Shown: positions 1 to 11,319 of the stretch, one piece after another
Numbering within the stretch: position 1 is the first letter of the stretch
Layout: each line of letters starts with the position of its first letter
DNA from: Strongylocentrotus purpuratus
Lineage: Eukaryota; Echinodermata; Echinoidea; Camarodonta; Strongylocentrotidae
Reading direction: 5' to 3'
NCBI RefSeq assembly: GCF_000002235.5
Contig: NW_022145594.1
Coordinates: 15,812,501-15,876,500 of the forward strand
DNA length: 64,000 nucleotides
Notes under the pieces: model-generated
Databases searched by the model: none
Seen by the model: the letters and a program-made list of their open reading frames with translations, nothing else
What the model was told of the DNA's origin: nothing
Translations under genes and position numbers: made by a program

Positions 1-99
1 AGTGATTTCCTCTCAAGTATTAGTAGATTATCAGAGTGGAAAAATGTTTAATACGAAGTGAGCCTTATTGATGGTTGCGATTTCCTATTTTGTCGCCAG

Positions 100-432
100 T
101 TTCACCCTATTGGCTCGGAATTACTGACGTTGCATCTAGCCGTTACCACAGTAACAACGTCAATATAACAGTAACTGCTGGTAAGCTTTATAACATCACA
201 TGTAAAGCAGACTGGGCAAGGCCCCCCGCAGTACTGAAATGGCGTATACCAGATGATGTAACGACTGTCCTTTGGGCTCAATCTGATGTTATACAAGGCA
301 ACAGATATGTCTCTAAGAAGACTGCTACAATCACGCCCTCTGCGAATGATCAAGCAAAGAGTCTCCGCTGTGTGGCAGCACATCCAGAACTACAACATAA
401 TCTTCAACGCTCAGTTCAATTGAATGTGCATG
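100..432 (+). CDS. A1 exon Ig2 (CD80-like C2 domain)
   Basis: 111 codons, phase 1-1. The B-strand to C-strand core reads YNITCKADWARPPAVLKW and the F strand reads LRCVAAHPEL. The ARPPAxLxW core is the hallmark of the CD80-like C2 set. Confidence 0.8.
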
Positions 433-2029
433 GTATGTAAGCGTTAGTAGGGATCATGTGTTCTTCTAATAGTTATGTGGCGCCAATGTTCGTAAATAAA
501 AGGCTGAGTTCTGTGAAGAGGTGACAAATAATATGTGAGCGTTATCATTGTATTATGCAAATGTGGAAGAAACATCAGATACAAAATGTTCCCTAAAGAA
601 CATGGCTCTTCAAATGCCTTAATATTCTAAATGACATGTAACATCATAAAAAATCAGGACGGATTTTTATGCCACATTTTCTTTTAGTCCAATAAACATC
701 TTTCCGTGTACAGTGATTGTAACTTGACCAAGCCCGTGCCAAATTTCTTTTATCAATTTGATGCTTTTAGAACCTCGCAGTACACACTAATATTGATATG
801 CTAAATGATCAACCTTTTCACAATCAATCGCATGACCAGAACTCAACATTATCTTTAAAGCTGAGTCCATGTACTTTTCTTCTAACCCGATATGTATTGC
901 TTAATTCAGATCACACGACTAGAGTAGTGTCTAGGGCAAAATCCAAATGAATGTTTACGAATGTTTATTCAGGAGAATCATATGTTCTCGCCAAATATTT
1001 TCTTTCTCTTCATATGTACAATGTACCAAAAGAACTACAAGAATTTTCTTGAAACATTATCTAGCGTTTCTTACATTAATTCGGATATAATTGTTTTCTC
1101 ACTTACTTTCATTAAGTTCTACCCTTAAGCGTGTTACTTTTCCCATCTGGAAAAAGCGAAAAATATGGAAAAGGATCGACAATCATTTACGTTCAAGAAG
1201 ATTTATCCACTTCAATCACTTGTAAAAGTATTGGATCACTACCAGCAGTTGAACTATCATGGAGACTTGGCGACAACAAAAGTCTGCCCAGTAACAAAAG
1301 TCTTTCGAATTATCGCAGTGCTTTAGATGGAAGTTTGTTTGACACCGAAAGTACCATCAATATACGTCCAAAAAGGAAACACCACGATATGTACCTTTGG
1401 TGCTACGCATCTCTGGGAGATTATCTTGATCTACGGGTAGCTAAACTGATGGTTTATGGTGAGTTCAGATTCTTCAATATACCTGTATACGATCTGTATT
1501 GAATTTGATCAGACATGTTTTGTACTAAAAGTCCCATTTACGACGTTTAATTATAAAGAATTGACTGTTTTATTTATTAATATTTACTCGATTTTAACGA
1601 AATTAGAATCATACATTGTTTCTCACCATGGCCCTCGCGTCTTTTTTCTTCGCTGTATAAACTTATATCATATTGAAGAACTTATATATTTAACCATATA
1701 TAATTCATTTCTGTATAAAGGCCAACCGGATGATGTTAGAATTACCAAACCAGATGACCTACAAGACGGCATAGAAGCCATTGTTAGCTGCAGAGCTATG
1801 AATGGATACCCTGCACCGATCATTCATTGGTACATCGGCTCAAGAAATGTGACACATAATTCATCTCTTAAGACTTCAGTGACTGCAGATAATCGGTACG
1901 ATGCTGAAAGCACCCTTACCCTCATTCCAAGGAGGGTTGATCATGGAAAATCACTTCTCTGTCAGGCAGTTCAACCTACAACACCCTCAGTGCAGTCAGT
2001 AAATGATTGCATGGTTTTAAACATATCAT
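100..2029 (+). CDS. A1: partial type A IgSF unit (Ig2-Ig3-Ig4)
   Basis: This is the right-hand part of a type A unit. Its signal-peptide and V exons would lie left of the window. Three exons are seen: Ig2 100-432, Ig3 1117-1458 and Ig4 1721-2029. Each has an AG acceptor, a GT donor, phase 1 at both ends and a length divisible by three. The expected Ig5 and Fn3 exons are absent. About 0.7 kb after Ig4 the sequence becomes the common inter-unit spacer, so A1 has lost its 3' end and any type B partner. The protein would be an extracellular Ig-domain adhesion or receptor fragment. Its Ig2 is closest to that of A4, since both carry DWARPP. Without a downstream exon the unit is probably not functional alone, though its Ig4 donor (phase 1) could splice onward. 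Confidence 0.75.
1117..1458 (+). CDS. A1 exon Ig3
   Basis: 114 codons, phase 1-1. The acceptor is the conserved ATTAAG before TTCTACCC. Core Cys and Trp are in SITCKSIGSLPAVELSW; the second Cys is in YLWCYASLGD. Confidence 0.78.
1721..2029 (+). CDS. A1 exon Ig4
   Basis: 103 codons, phase 1-1, exactly the length of every other Ig4 exon here. The core is IVSCRAMNGYPAPIIHW and the F strand is LLCQAVQPT. Confidence 0.8.
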
Positions 2030-3139
2030 GTGAGTATCCTAATTCATTTTAACTTTTGATAGGGACATTACAAATAAATAATATCCTAAGGTTGCGTTGG
2101 ATGTTCGTATGTCTACGCGATTTCAAACTATCCTGAAGAGTTTTGTTTGTTTTTTGTTTTCCTTTAAAATGATATATACATTATTATTTATACCTGCATG
2201 TTAATTTTAGGAAATGCTTTAACACGTTTCCTGTTACTGCCTTTTACATTTGTTGGTTGTCTTGTAATACAAAATTATTTAGTCAAAGGAAATGACAAAT
2301 GTTTAGTTAGAATGAAATGAATTTTCCCCAATTCTAGTGATGATCCTCATATTCATTTTTGTTTTCATTATTAAAAGTAAATATGTCGCTAAGTCACTGT
2401 TTTTTGTTGTTTTTTTTTAGATTAAAATATTAGTTAATCTTGTTCAAAGTGTAGGAGATATTGTTTTCTTTTGAGGATACAGGCAATTAATTAATTACAT
2501 AATATGTTATCCATATAATGTCGTTATATCTGGACAATTCAAAAATTATTATGTTAATATGTATAGGCATGTAATACAATTGTGTATGTAGCGATAATTC
2601 CACGACTTATGAATGGGGCAGTTTTGGGGACAAGTGTTTACACTATTTAAAACGATTTTGTTATGAACTGTGTTTTTAATGTCACTTGAGCATTGTCGCT
2701 GGAAATGATTTTTAAAAAGGAAAATATGATGTCTCGAGGAAAAATCATAATTTTAATAATTTATTTGTTTTATATCGCAAAGAACAATAAATAAGTAGTC
2801 ATTTGTTATTAAACTAATTAGTGGAAAAGAGATTTGTGCATATGTATTCGTAAATAAACTAATGACTACAGCTCGCTCTAAAAGAAATAGCACACTCAAT
2901 CATTTGGATGTGGACACGGTGATTAAATCATTAAGATTCTTTATTTATCAGTCTAGTCATGGTATACCCATGATAAAAACCTTGATAAGCAGTCAATTCC
3001 TTAAATCATCACATCTTACAGACTAATTAATACTATATTATTGACAGTTATGGCGACATGAACGCATTAAACCTATATGATAACGGGTTATTGCTGGTAG
3101 ACATTTTTTACCTAAGTATATTGCATGACAGATTTATAA
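2030..3139. other. Spacer A1-A2, left part
   Basis: I see no coding exon. From about 2760 the sequence matches the spacers at 16340-16860 and 28740-29420, for example the tract ending in the motif ACAGCTCGC near 2870 and TATTGCTGGTAGA near 3090. The shared spacer is then interrupted by the retroelement fossil. Confidence 0.6.
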
Positions 3140-5655
3140 TATCATTAATTATTACCGGTTTCAAACCATCATTCACATCCTGAATCAAAACTTTTTTGCC
3201 AGTGAAATTCTTTGTGTCCAAGGACGACTCATCAGCAATAAGCAACGTTTTCATAGAACCAGTGTCCCTTAATATCGTGATAGGACACTCCTTATCATCA
3301 ACACTGAACCTAACCGTGCCATAAGAAACAAAATCTAGAAATCCTTCATCAATCTTCTCATCACGTCTAACATCTCTTACTTGATCACTTCTTTTTGTTT
3401 CATTGTGATCGTTCATTACATGTTTTTGCATGTCGACTGCTGCTATGCGTACAAAGCCACTAGGCTGTGTAATTTCTTGTTCAAGATTTTTTCCTTTTAC
3501 TTTTAGTCTTGGACATTGCGTCTTAAGGTGGCCCTCTTTCTTACAGTAGGCACAGAGAAGTCTGCCTTCAGTTCCAAAACCACTACTCTGATTAGTGCCG
3601 GTGTTACCTGACTTCCTCTGAGTCGTAGGTGACCTAGATTGAGTCCTACGCCTAGTAAGTGGTGAACTACTCCCTTTATGTGTCAATTCGTATCCATCTG
3701 CCAACACGGCAGCCTCTCTCACATCACTAACTACATTATCATTGACATATGTCCTAACCTCTTGAGACATACATCTTTTAAGCTCATCAATGAGCATAAC
3801 CTCTCTAAGAAAATCATATGTGGCATCTATTTTCAAAGATCTGATCCACTGATCGAAGGAAACTTCTTTTTTCCAAGCAAACTCTACACAAGTCTCTCCA
3901 GTTTCTCTCCTGAGATTGCGAAACCTCTGACGGTAGGCTTCTGGAATCAACTCAAATGAATGAAGAATAGCATCCTTCATTGTCCAATAATCAAATGCCT
4001 GCTCATAACTCAGTGCAGACACAACCGACTGAGCTTTACCAGAAATTACTTGTTGGGTGAGCAATGTCCATTCATCTCCTGGCCACTCCATCCTCTTGGC
4101 AACCCTCTCAAACATAAGAAAGAATGAATCTAACTCATTTTCATCATATCTAGGAACAAGCTTAACCCTAGCAGAGAACCCAGCTTCTATCGACCTCTTG
4201 TCTCTCTCACCAGACTGACTACCATGAGAAGTCGTTTCATGATGACGCATCATTTCAAATTCCAACCTCTTTCGTTCCATTTCTCTCTCATGCTCAGCAG
4301 CCTTTATTCTATCTCTTCTCTCCTCTAGCTCAATCTTAGCTAAATCAAGGTGAACCTCGTCACTGGTAGCTTTACCTTGGTTATTAGTACCACCACTATC
4401 ATTATTTGTAGGCGCATCCGCTCGGGCCGCGGCCGTCGCAGCGATCAGTCCTGCATGGGCTGAAATTGCATCAATTATTTCTGCCTTGCTTTTGTAACCA
4501 GTTAGATTTACCGATAGCTTTGTTCCTACAGCTGTTAAATCGACCTTTCGTACCTGACGTAACCGGCCAATGGTCAAGTCCTGACTCAAAAATTTTTCAA
4601 TATCAAAGTCAGCCATTGTATAGATATAGTCTGTGCAAGTTACACAAGTCTCACAAAGTAGGTCAATTGTTCTGACGACTGGAAAGAAAATCCAAGAAAA
4701 ATGTTGAATGTGAATCAACACAGAGTATAGTCCAACAACAGATGAAACAACAACAATTGACCAACCGACTAAGCAAAACAAAATTGATTAAGCATCAAAC
4801 TATCACAAATTCTGTGAAATTGATATACATGTAGCCATGCAGCAGAGGGTTATATTGAGACTCCACCTCCACAACTCAAGTCAATTTTTGTTAGATTTCA
4901 TCAACTCTTACACTTACACTTATAGATCTAGTCTTAATATCACACAAACACACGTGAAACATGGAATAATTTCCAGAAAGTCCAGTACCCACAGTCCCAC
5001 ACTACATCAGATGTGTAGCAAACTAGATTGCATGCAAACAACTAATCTAGGCCATTACCCTAGAAGTAGAAACGAAGCCGAGGCAAAGTTAAAAGTCAAA
5101 CCGACTAACTCCTTCAACGACTGCCATGCAATAACAGGCAAAACCAGGACCAGAATACCAGACAACCACAGCAGATGTGCAGTGAATTTCATACCAATGA
5201 GACGACATCTAAGGGGCATATACCCCAGACAAGACTCGAGCTATCATGCAGTACAAAACAAAATCAAACTGTAGTGTGTAGGCTTAACCCTATTATGGAC
5301 GCTACACTACCGTGACTACAGCACAGACATTCCACAGTCATTAAATGTGTGCGAAAACTACACCAAAACCCATGAATGGGACAAAAGGCAAACTCCAAAC
5401 AATACGCATTTCGGATCGGAAAAATAACAAAACAGCATGTGTTACTATATCTAGCTCTTGAGACAAGCCCCCAATCTGTTGGGTCAGGGCAATCAACTCA
5501 TATTGGCCCTTCCACAACTCTGAATTATATTGATATATAATGAAAATCAAGACGATTTGGTTACCTTTGATCCGTTTATTATTCTCAACTCGAGCAACAT
5601 CTTGGAATTAGCATATCAATCAACATCTCATTTGCATATTCGTAACAGAGGTAAA
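3140..5655 (-). mobile_element. Ty3/Gypsy-like LTR retroelement fossil (leader, gag, start of protease)
   Basis: An incomplete copy lies antisense to the Ig array. The Gag region has a charged coiled-coil-like stretch, a SCAN-like capsid segment, a CCHC zinc knuckle (CAYCKKEGHLKTQC) and then the start of an aspartic protease with a DTG motif. SCAN-like capsid sequence is known from Gmr1-like Ty3/Gypsy elements, so I favour that group. Reverse transcriptase, RNase H, integrase and a second LTR are not seen, so it is broken. The stretch 4800-5655 is probably leader plus a 5' LTR, but its borders are uncertain. The ends of the insertion are estimated from where the shared spacer sequence stops and resumes. 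The long readable gag suggests moderate rather than great age. Confidence 0.72.
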
Positions 5656-5892
5656 TAGTAACTGAAACAAAACATTTGGAATTCATTGCTTTTCAGATAT
5701 TCTAAGAAAAACTAATGACATATTTTCGTCTAGAAAGACAACTAAGTATTAACAAAAATGAGTAGTGAGTGACTGAAACATAATTAGATTTGGTATCATA
5801 TGCCCCAGATACCAATTGCTACAATTACATCAAAAGCATATGGAAAACTTTTAAAATGAATTTTTATTTCAATTTTCCAATTTTAAATGATT

Positions 5893-6185
5893 TTGTCTCA
5901 ATGTCTAAAGAGAAAGAGCGCCCTTCTTGATTAAACGTTTACAACACACATCCTGTTATTCTTAATCGATGATATGGTTAAGTTTGTGAAACTGAGTCGG
6001 TGTCAGAAGGACAAATTGACACTTGTTTCGCTTTCACGCTATAAATCACCAGCGATTCTTCCAAAGTATGGACTATAAAAGCATTTAAGCTTTTCGTACT
6101 GTCTGCTTGCGTTCATGATCACCGACAGAGTGCGTTATAAGCTCGTCAAAAAGATTTTCGAATGGCAACATTCGACTGCTGAATA
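5893..6185 (+). promoter_or_regulatory. A2 conserved 5' flank (putative promoter)
   Basis: This block recurs upstream of all five type A signal-peptide exons (also near 19375, 31385, 50465 and 58895). It includes AGAGAAAGAGCGCCC and, at 5981-5993, the inverted repeat AGTTT-GTG-AAACT followed by a GTCGG/GTCAG run. In this copy a TATAAAAG lies at 6074-6081, about 105 bp before the ATG; the other copies lack an obvious TATA box. Conservation ahead of each unit fits a promoter, but that role is inferred. Confidence 0.5.
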
Positions 6186-6243
6186 ATGATGGCGATTTGT
6201 GCAAAAGTTCTTGTTTTCCTCGCCGCTATCATCTCAAAAAATG
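6186..6243 (+). CDS. A2 signal-peptide exon
   Basis: Starts with a double Met and has a hydrophobic core (KVLVFLAAIIS). It ends in phase 1 at GTAAGT. The same exon is recognisable in A3, A4, A5 and A6. Confidence 0.75.
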
Positions 6244-9200
6244 GTAAGTTTTATTTCATGATAACTTGACAAAAGTCGTTCGTACTGAGCCCAGGCAGAG
6301 ATTTATGGAAATCTAACACCTTAAAAATGTCAATGCACTATTAAACGATTTTCGTTGATTTAATGTTTTCCCAAAACAGTCTCATAATCCGTTTTTATGT
6401 TTATAACCCCTTGATTTTACAATGAAAGTTAATAGATAGATGAACAAAAATCAAATCACAACACTTGTATAGCAATTCCGATCATGAGCAACAAACTCTT
6501 GACAAACAAAGAATTTTACTAAAACACATCATTGTCATGCATCTCGTTATTGCTTTGGATACCAAGCAGGTATTAGAATCTAATCGGGTAAGTAAATTAA
6601 TGAAATGGTAACATTGGGTCATCGTCTTGTATCTTTAATAGCTTTAGTAGGAGGTGTATTTTTATGTGACGTAAACATACGTGGTGATACGTGAGGACAC
6701 GCCCCCATCCAGGGGTGAGAAACAAGTAAAATAAAGACAAAGTGAGAGCAGAGAGAAAGTGTGAAAGGGAGAAAGGAATAACGACGAAAATAGAAGACAC
6801 AAGGAGCATCCCCCGCACCCTTCTCTTTATCAAACAAAAACTGCGTTTCATTTTCTGAATACGTCCGGTGCAAACCCACAACCCGCCCACCCCTACCCCC
6901 TACCAACACAAAATTTCAAGTACCCCTTCAGTTGGTGCAATTTCCGTACGTCACTTGTTGATGCATGTTGTTAGCAATGTACCAGCTAACTTTCCTTTGG
7001 AATTTGATTAAATTTTACTCATACAGGATACCATGCATTTGAAGTATCTATTCAGACATTTGACTCTCTTCCAGTAATTGGCGAGGATTTCACACTGGTC
7101 TGTACCTTCGAGCCGCAAACCAGATATAGGCATGTATTGTGGACAAAAGGTAACAACGTCATGGTGGCCTCTCACTCTTGTTTGCTGGATTCGGCTTGTA
7201 CAGGGTCCAACATTCTTTACCCATCGAAGTTCAGCTTTTTGACAGACTCTAGCAGCGTAAGTTTAATAATACACAAACTTGACAGAAATGATAGCGACAA
7301 CTACCATTGCACAGTATCCAGTACAACCGTGGAAACGAATCCAGGATCAACTAGCATGCAAGTGACACCATTCTCACCAGGTATAGTATTCAGTATTATG
7401 AATTTACACAGCAAACATCATGGAAAAGATATGGTTAATTCATGATGTATGAGTGTATTTGTGGATTAAAATCTCAATCAAACATTTGTTTGTTTGTTTT
7501 TTTGTATAATGTGATTAACACAATGGGAAGTCTCAAAGAGAAGTCTCACATGTTCACGTATTATCAAAATTGCAGGTGATTTATTTGATTCATGCCTTTT
7601 ATATCATTATTTTTACGAAGTATCATGACGATTGTCTAAATATTTTGATTTAACAACAACTTTAACAACCTAATTACTCAAACAATGAGCTTAAACGTTT
7701 TTGTAAAGGAACTATGTTAATGATTTCATGATGCTCCAGTGTTTAATTTTGAAGTGGCGCTCTTTGAAAGGCTGTTTTAGAGTAATGATTGATTACATCT
7801 GAAGAAGGTTAACTATAGGAGTAGAGAAGTAGAATTCGAAGCGACCTTTATTCATTGTGTCTTTTTTTTTTCTGGCGCCAGCCCCGCCCTATAGGATCAT
7901 TATTACTAATGGGAGATTGAGAGGTTATACGCCTAACAACGCCTCTGTAACGGTCATAGCTAGACAGCAACATGACATCACATGTGAAGCATATGGGGCA
8001 AGGCCTCCTGCAGTACTAGAATGGCGTTTACCAGATGGTGTAACTGTGGTTCTTCAGGAACAGTCTGATGTCGTACAAGGCAACAGCTATGTCTCTCGGA
8101 AGGCTGCTACAATCACGCCCTCTAGGAATGATCAAGGAAAGAGTCTGTACTGTGTGGCATCACATCCAGAGCTACAGAATAATCTCCAACACTCAGTTCA
8201 CCTGGATGTTCAAGGTTAGTAAATGTGTTAAGTACAAGGCGTTATTTTTTCGTTGTTATGTGGTGCCGATGTCTTTAAAGCTGAGTCCATGTCGTGTGCT
8301 TGTTAATCTTTACGTCCTGCTCTACTCGGACCACATTTTAACAGTTTATGTGGCAAAATCTCAAGGAATATTTACGAATGTTCATTCGTGATATTCTACA
8401 AGTATATTCTTTATATCCACATGTACAAAACGTATAAATATAAGATATCTCGTTCCTGTAAGCATTATTTAGCGTTTCTTACATGATTGTGTGTGTTATT
8501 TGTTATTCTCACTCTCTTTTATTAAGTTCTACCCTCTAGCATGTTACTTTTTCGAAACGGAGATAACAAGGAACACGAATCTGAGTCATCATTCATTTAC
8601 GTTCAAGAAGGTTCATCGACTTCGATTACTTGTGAAACTATTAGGTCATTACCAGCAGTTGAACTATCATTGACTCTTCTTGGTGACACCAGTAGTACTC
8701 TCGGTAACTCAAACCTTTCAAAGTATCCCAATGCTTTAGATGGAGCTTTGTTTGACACCGAAAGTACCATCGCAATACATCCAGAAAGAAAGCACCATGG
8801 AATGTTCATTCAATGCTATGTTTCTCTGGACGGAGACGTTATTCATGTACTATTAGCAAAGTTGATCGTTTACGGTGAGTTTGGATTTTCAATATATCAG
8901 CATTGGATCTTGCTTTTAATATCCCCGATGTGAAAAAGGATTGTCATTATGGATTTGATCCACTTTAAGGCCTTATCTTTGCTACGAACATAAATTTGTA
9001 AAAATAAAATTGTTTCATGAATGCCTCGTTATCTACCCAGTTTAAAGGAATCACTATCATTGATATTAAGTTATCTTATGACGGGGAGGAAACACGAACG
9101 TTTATCACTGCATACCTCGGTTTTACCTCGCCTTTTAACTAAGTATTACGTCCGACAGCGCGTAATTACTTTCTCTAATAAAAATTTGACTCGTTACGGC

Positions 9201-10620
9201 TTTACCCATAACCATATATTTCATTTTATTGTAAAGGCCCACCAGATAATGATAAAATGACAACCCCCGATGATCTACATGATGGTAAAGAAACTACTGT
9301 AAGCTGCAGAGCCGTTAATGGATACCCTGCTCAGTTTATCCGTTGGTACATCGGATCAAGAAATGTGACACACGATTCGTCTCTTGAGACTACAATGAAT
9401 GAAGCTGATCGATATGATGCTGAAAGTACCCTTACCCTCATACCAAAGAGGATTGATCATGGAAAACCTCTTATTTGCCAGGCAGTTCAACCTACAACAC
9501 CCTCAATGTGGTCAGTGAATGATAGCATGGTTCTGAACATATCATGTGAGTTTTCATTTTCAGTAAACAAATTCGTTAGGACATTACCATAAATAATCTG
9601 TATACGCGTTCACAAACTATCCTCAGGGGTCTTCGTCTGCTTTCGCTTATTTTTTCTTCAAATAAAACACTTTTTTTTTTTTTTTTTCTACTTGTAGGTA
9701 AATTTCTGGAACTGCTTTTTACGTTCGGCATGTATAAAATTGCTTGTTTTCCATCTGACACAGAATGTATATGTATAACGACACGTCAAAGTAATAAGAC
9801 TATAATATAATTTCTTCTCTTTTCCCTGCATACATTGACAATTATATTTTAGACCCACTCCATCGACATTAATTTACCACCCCAGTCCTATCCCCATCAT
9901 TTCCTCTCGTTCTACTTTTTTATGACTTCCACTCAAATTTATTTTCCAACATTAATTTTTTAATCGAGATGACCCAGTTGTGTCCGTCTCTTCTCGCCGG
10001 CTAACATCAAATAAAGTGCGTACTGGATTCGTTTTGACATGTACCTCCGACGCCAATCCTCCTGCTTTTATCTTACAATGGTTCTGTAACGGCACAAAGT
10101 TGTCTAACGACTACCATAAGATAACGCTCTCCGAGACTATACAAGAAGGTGAAATGGCGATTCGAAACACCCAGTCAAAAGACCCATGTGATTACAAATG
10201 CGTAGCAGTGTCAATATATGGTACCGGTAGTGCAGTCTTTAACTACACTTTGTCTCGTAAGTAGAAATGTGTTTCTCATAGTTTTGTTAGGTTCAATTGT
10301 CTCATACTCCATATTCATTTAACTAAATGGGGCTTGCTTTCAAATATACAAATTACACTTATACAAATTCAATTAAACCATCTTATATGTATCAATAATG
10401 ATTCAAGTTATTAACCTGAAGAAACCTTGCCATACAAATGTGTTCGTTACAATTTACCACTCATTAATCTTAACATGTAGTTATTCCCGATTCACCTTCT
10501 TCGCTTATCGTCGACCAAAACCGAACGACATATTCAGCTTTCTGCGCTGCCTGGCAATTAAGATTCAACATACGGTTACGACACGATTGGTACTATCGAA
10601 AGTTTAAGGTAAAATACTAA
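6186..10620 (+). CDS. A2: type A IgSF gene, SP-V-Ig2-Ig3-Ig4-Ig5-truncated Fn3
   Basis: Exons: signal peptide 6186-6243, V 7027-7380, Ig2 7882-8214, Ig3 8527-8874, Ig4 9237-9545, Ig5 9969-10256, terminal Fn3-like 10481-10620. All internal joins are phase 1 and keep one frame. The product would be a five-Ig extracellular protein without a membrane anchor, unless it splices to a distant membrane exon. Domain order resembles Sidestep- and nephrin-like adhesion proteins (a V-type Ig, a CD80-like C2, further Igs, Fn3), which is a family-level comparison only. Oddities: Ig3 lacks the core Trp (SLPAVELSLTL where sisters have SW), Ig5 is 18 nt shorter than its sisters, and the Fn3 exon keeps only its first half. 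An ATTAAA lies at 10671, 51 bp after the stop. B1 begins 300 bp downstream. Confidence 0.72.
7027..7380 (+). CDS. A2 exon V (Ig1)
   Basis: 118 codons, phase 1-1. B strand LVCTFEPQTRYRHVLW, F strand DSDNYHC. An extra Cys pair (SCLLDSAC) sits in the middle of the domain. Confidence 0.8.
7882..8214 (+). CDS. A2 exon Ig2 (CD80-like C2)
   Basis: 111 codons, phase 1-1. Core ITCEAYGARPPAVLEW, F strand LYCVASHPEL. Confidence 0.82.
8527..8874 (+). CDS. A2 exon Ig3
   Basis: 116 codons, phase 1-1. The core Cys is in SITCETIRSLPAVELS and the F-strand Cys in IQCYVSLDG. The core Trp is replaced by Leu (TTG for TGG), which is unusual for an Ig fold. Confidence 0.75.
9237..9545 (+). CDS. A2 exon Ig4
   Basis: 103 codons, phase 1-1. 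Core TVSCRAVNGYPAQFIRW, F strand LICQAVQPT, with N-glycosylation sequons NVT and NIS. Confidence 0.8.
9969..10256 (+). CDS. A2 exon Ig5 (18 nt short)
   Basis: 96 codons, phase 1-1. Core VLTCTSDANPPAFILQW, F strand YKCVAV. Relative to A6 it lacks six codons after QEGE. The gap lies between two GTGAAA copies, as expected from slippage. Confidence 0.78.
10481..10620 (+). CDS. A2 terminal Fn3-like exon (truncated domain)
   Basis: The TAG acceptor and first ~25 codons align with the A4 Fn3 exon (IPDSPSSLIVDQNRTT versus TPDPPSRFFIDPNQTT). The frame stays open to a TAA after 45 codons. A possible GT donor lies at 10609. It could be a terminal exon for a secreted form or simply a decayed Fn3 exon. 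Confidence 0.45.
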
Positions 10621-10670
10621 AACATTTCATCGATTGACTTGTAATATCAATTAATCTGCTAAGAGTGCCA

Positions 10671-10676
10671 ATTAAA
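10671..10676 (+). terminator. ATTAAA, possible A2 poly(A) signal
   Basis: This variant poly(A) hexamer lies 51 bp after the A2 stop. Comparable ATTAAA hexamers follow the A3 (24061) and A6 (62229) terminal exons. Confidence 0.35.
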
Positions 10677-10919
10677 TCATGTTTTTAAAACCCATTTTCA
10701 TTCATAAATGACCATCCCCACTTATGTTCTTCAGAAAGATGAATCGCTTTCATTTTTGTAGCGCAAGAACAAAAGTAAGCCATTAATCTTTGTGCCTATT
10801 CATTATGCCATTATAAACCGATATCGCTTCCTCCTCACTTTTTATCGGCAGATATTCTTGTTCATGACACAGCGTTCCCAGTTTGAATTCACAGGGAGAG
10901 ACAAACCGTGGATGACAAC

Positions 10920-11319
10920 ATGAATTATTGTCTTCGAACATGCATCTTTCTTGCCTTCATCGTATCTCAAACTTATGAGACAAGCCTGTCTACTCGTATT
11001 TGGAACCCAAAAGTCCTCCCAGTCGTTGGAGAGAATGTCACGCTTGCCTGCATCTACACGCCACCATCAACGTCTCGGCTACTGACTTGGCAGGACGAGA
11101 ACGGTATTATACTGGCTATCGATAAATGTCAAGGAGTGGGATGCAGTAACGAGCAAAATGTTCCAGATGTATCCAAGTACAGCTTGAGGGCAGGTTCTTC
11201 CAGCGGAAATCTAACTATTAGGGATTTAACAGTGGATGACAGCGGCATGTATCAGTGCTTAGTGGGGACTTTTTCTGATGCAGCTTTCAATGCGATTGAA
11301 CTTAAAGTGGAGTTATTAG
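10920..11319 (+). CDS. B1 exon 1: signal peptide plus V (Ig1)
   Basis: 133 codons plus one base. The signal peptide starts MNYCLRTCIFLAFIVS. V core LACIYTPPSTSRLLTW, F strand DDSGMYQC, extra pair CQGVGC. Confidence 0.8.

Noticed and set aside
4837-5274. 145-codon plus-strand open frame
   Set aside because: It lies in the leader/LTR part of the antisense retroelement fossil and has no recognisable domain.
6597-6909. Two overlapping minus-strand frames rich in Leu, Phe and Ser
   Set aside because: Low-complexity intron sequence of A2. Neither frame is conserved in sister introns.
9980-10607. Reading the 69-codon frame at 10398-10607 as a separate gene
   Set aside because: The Fn3-like frame continuous with Ig5 is a different one. 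The listed frame crosses the intron and acceptor.
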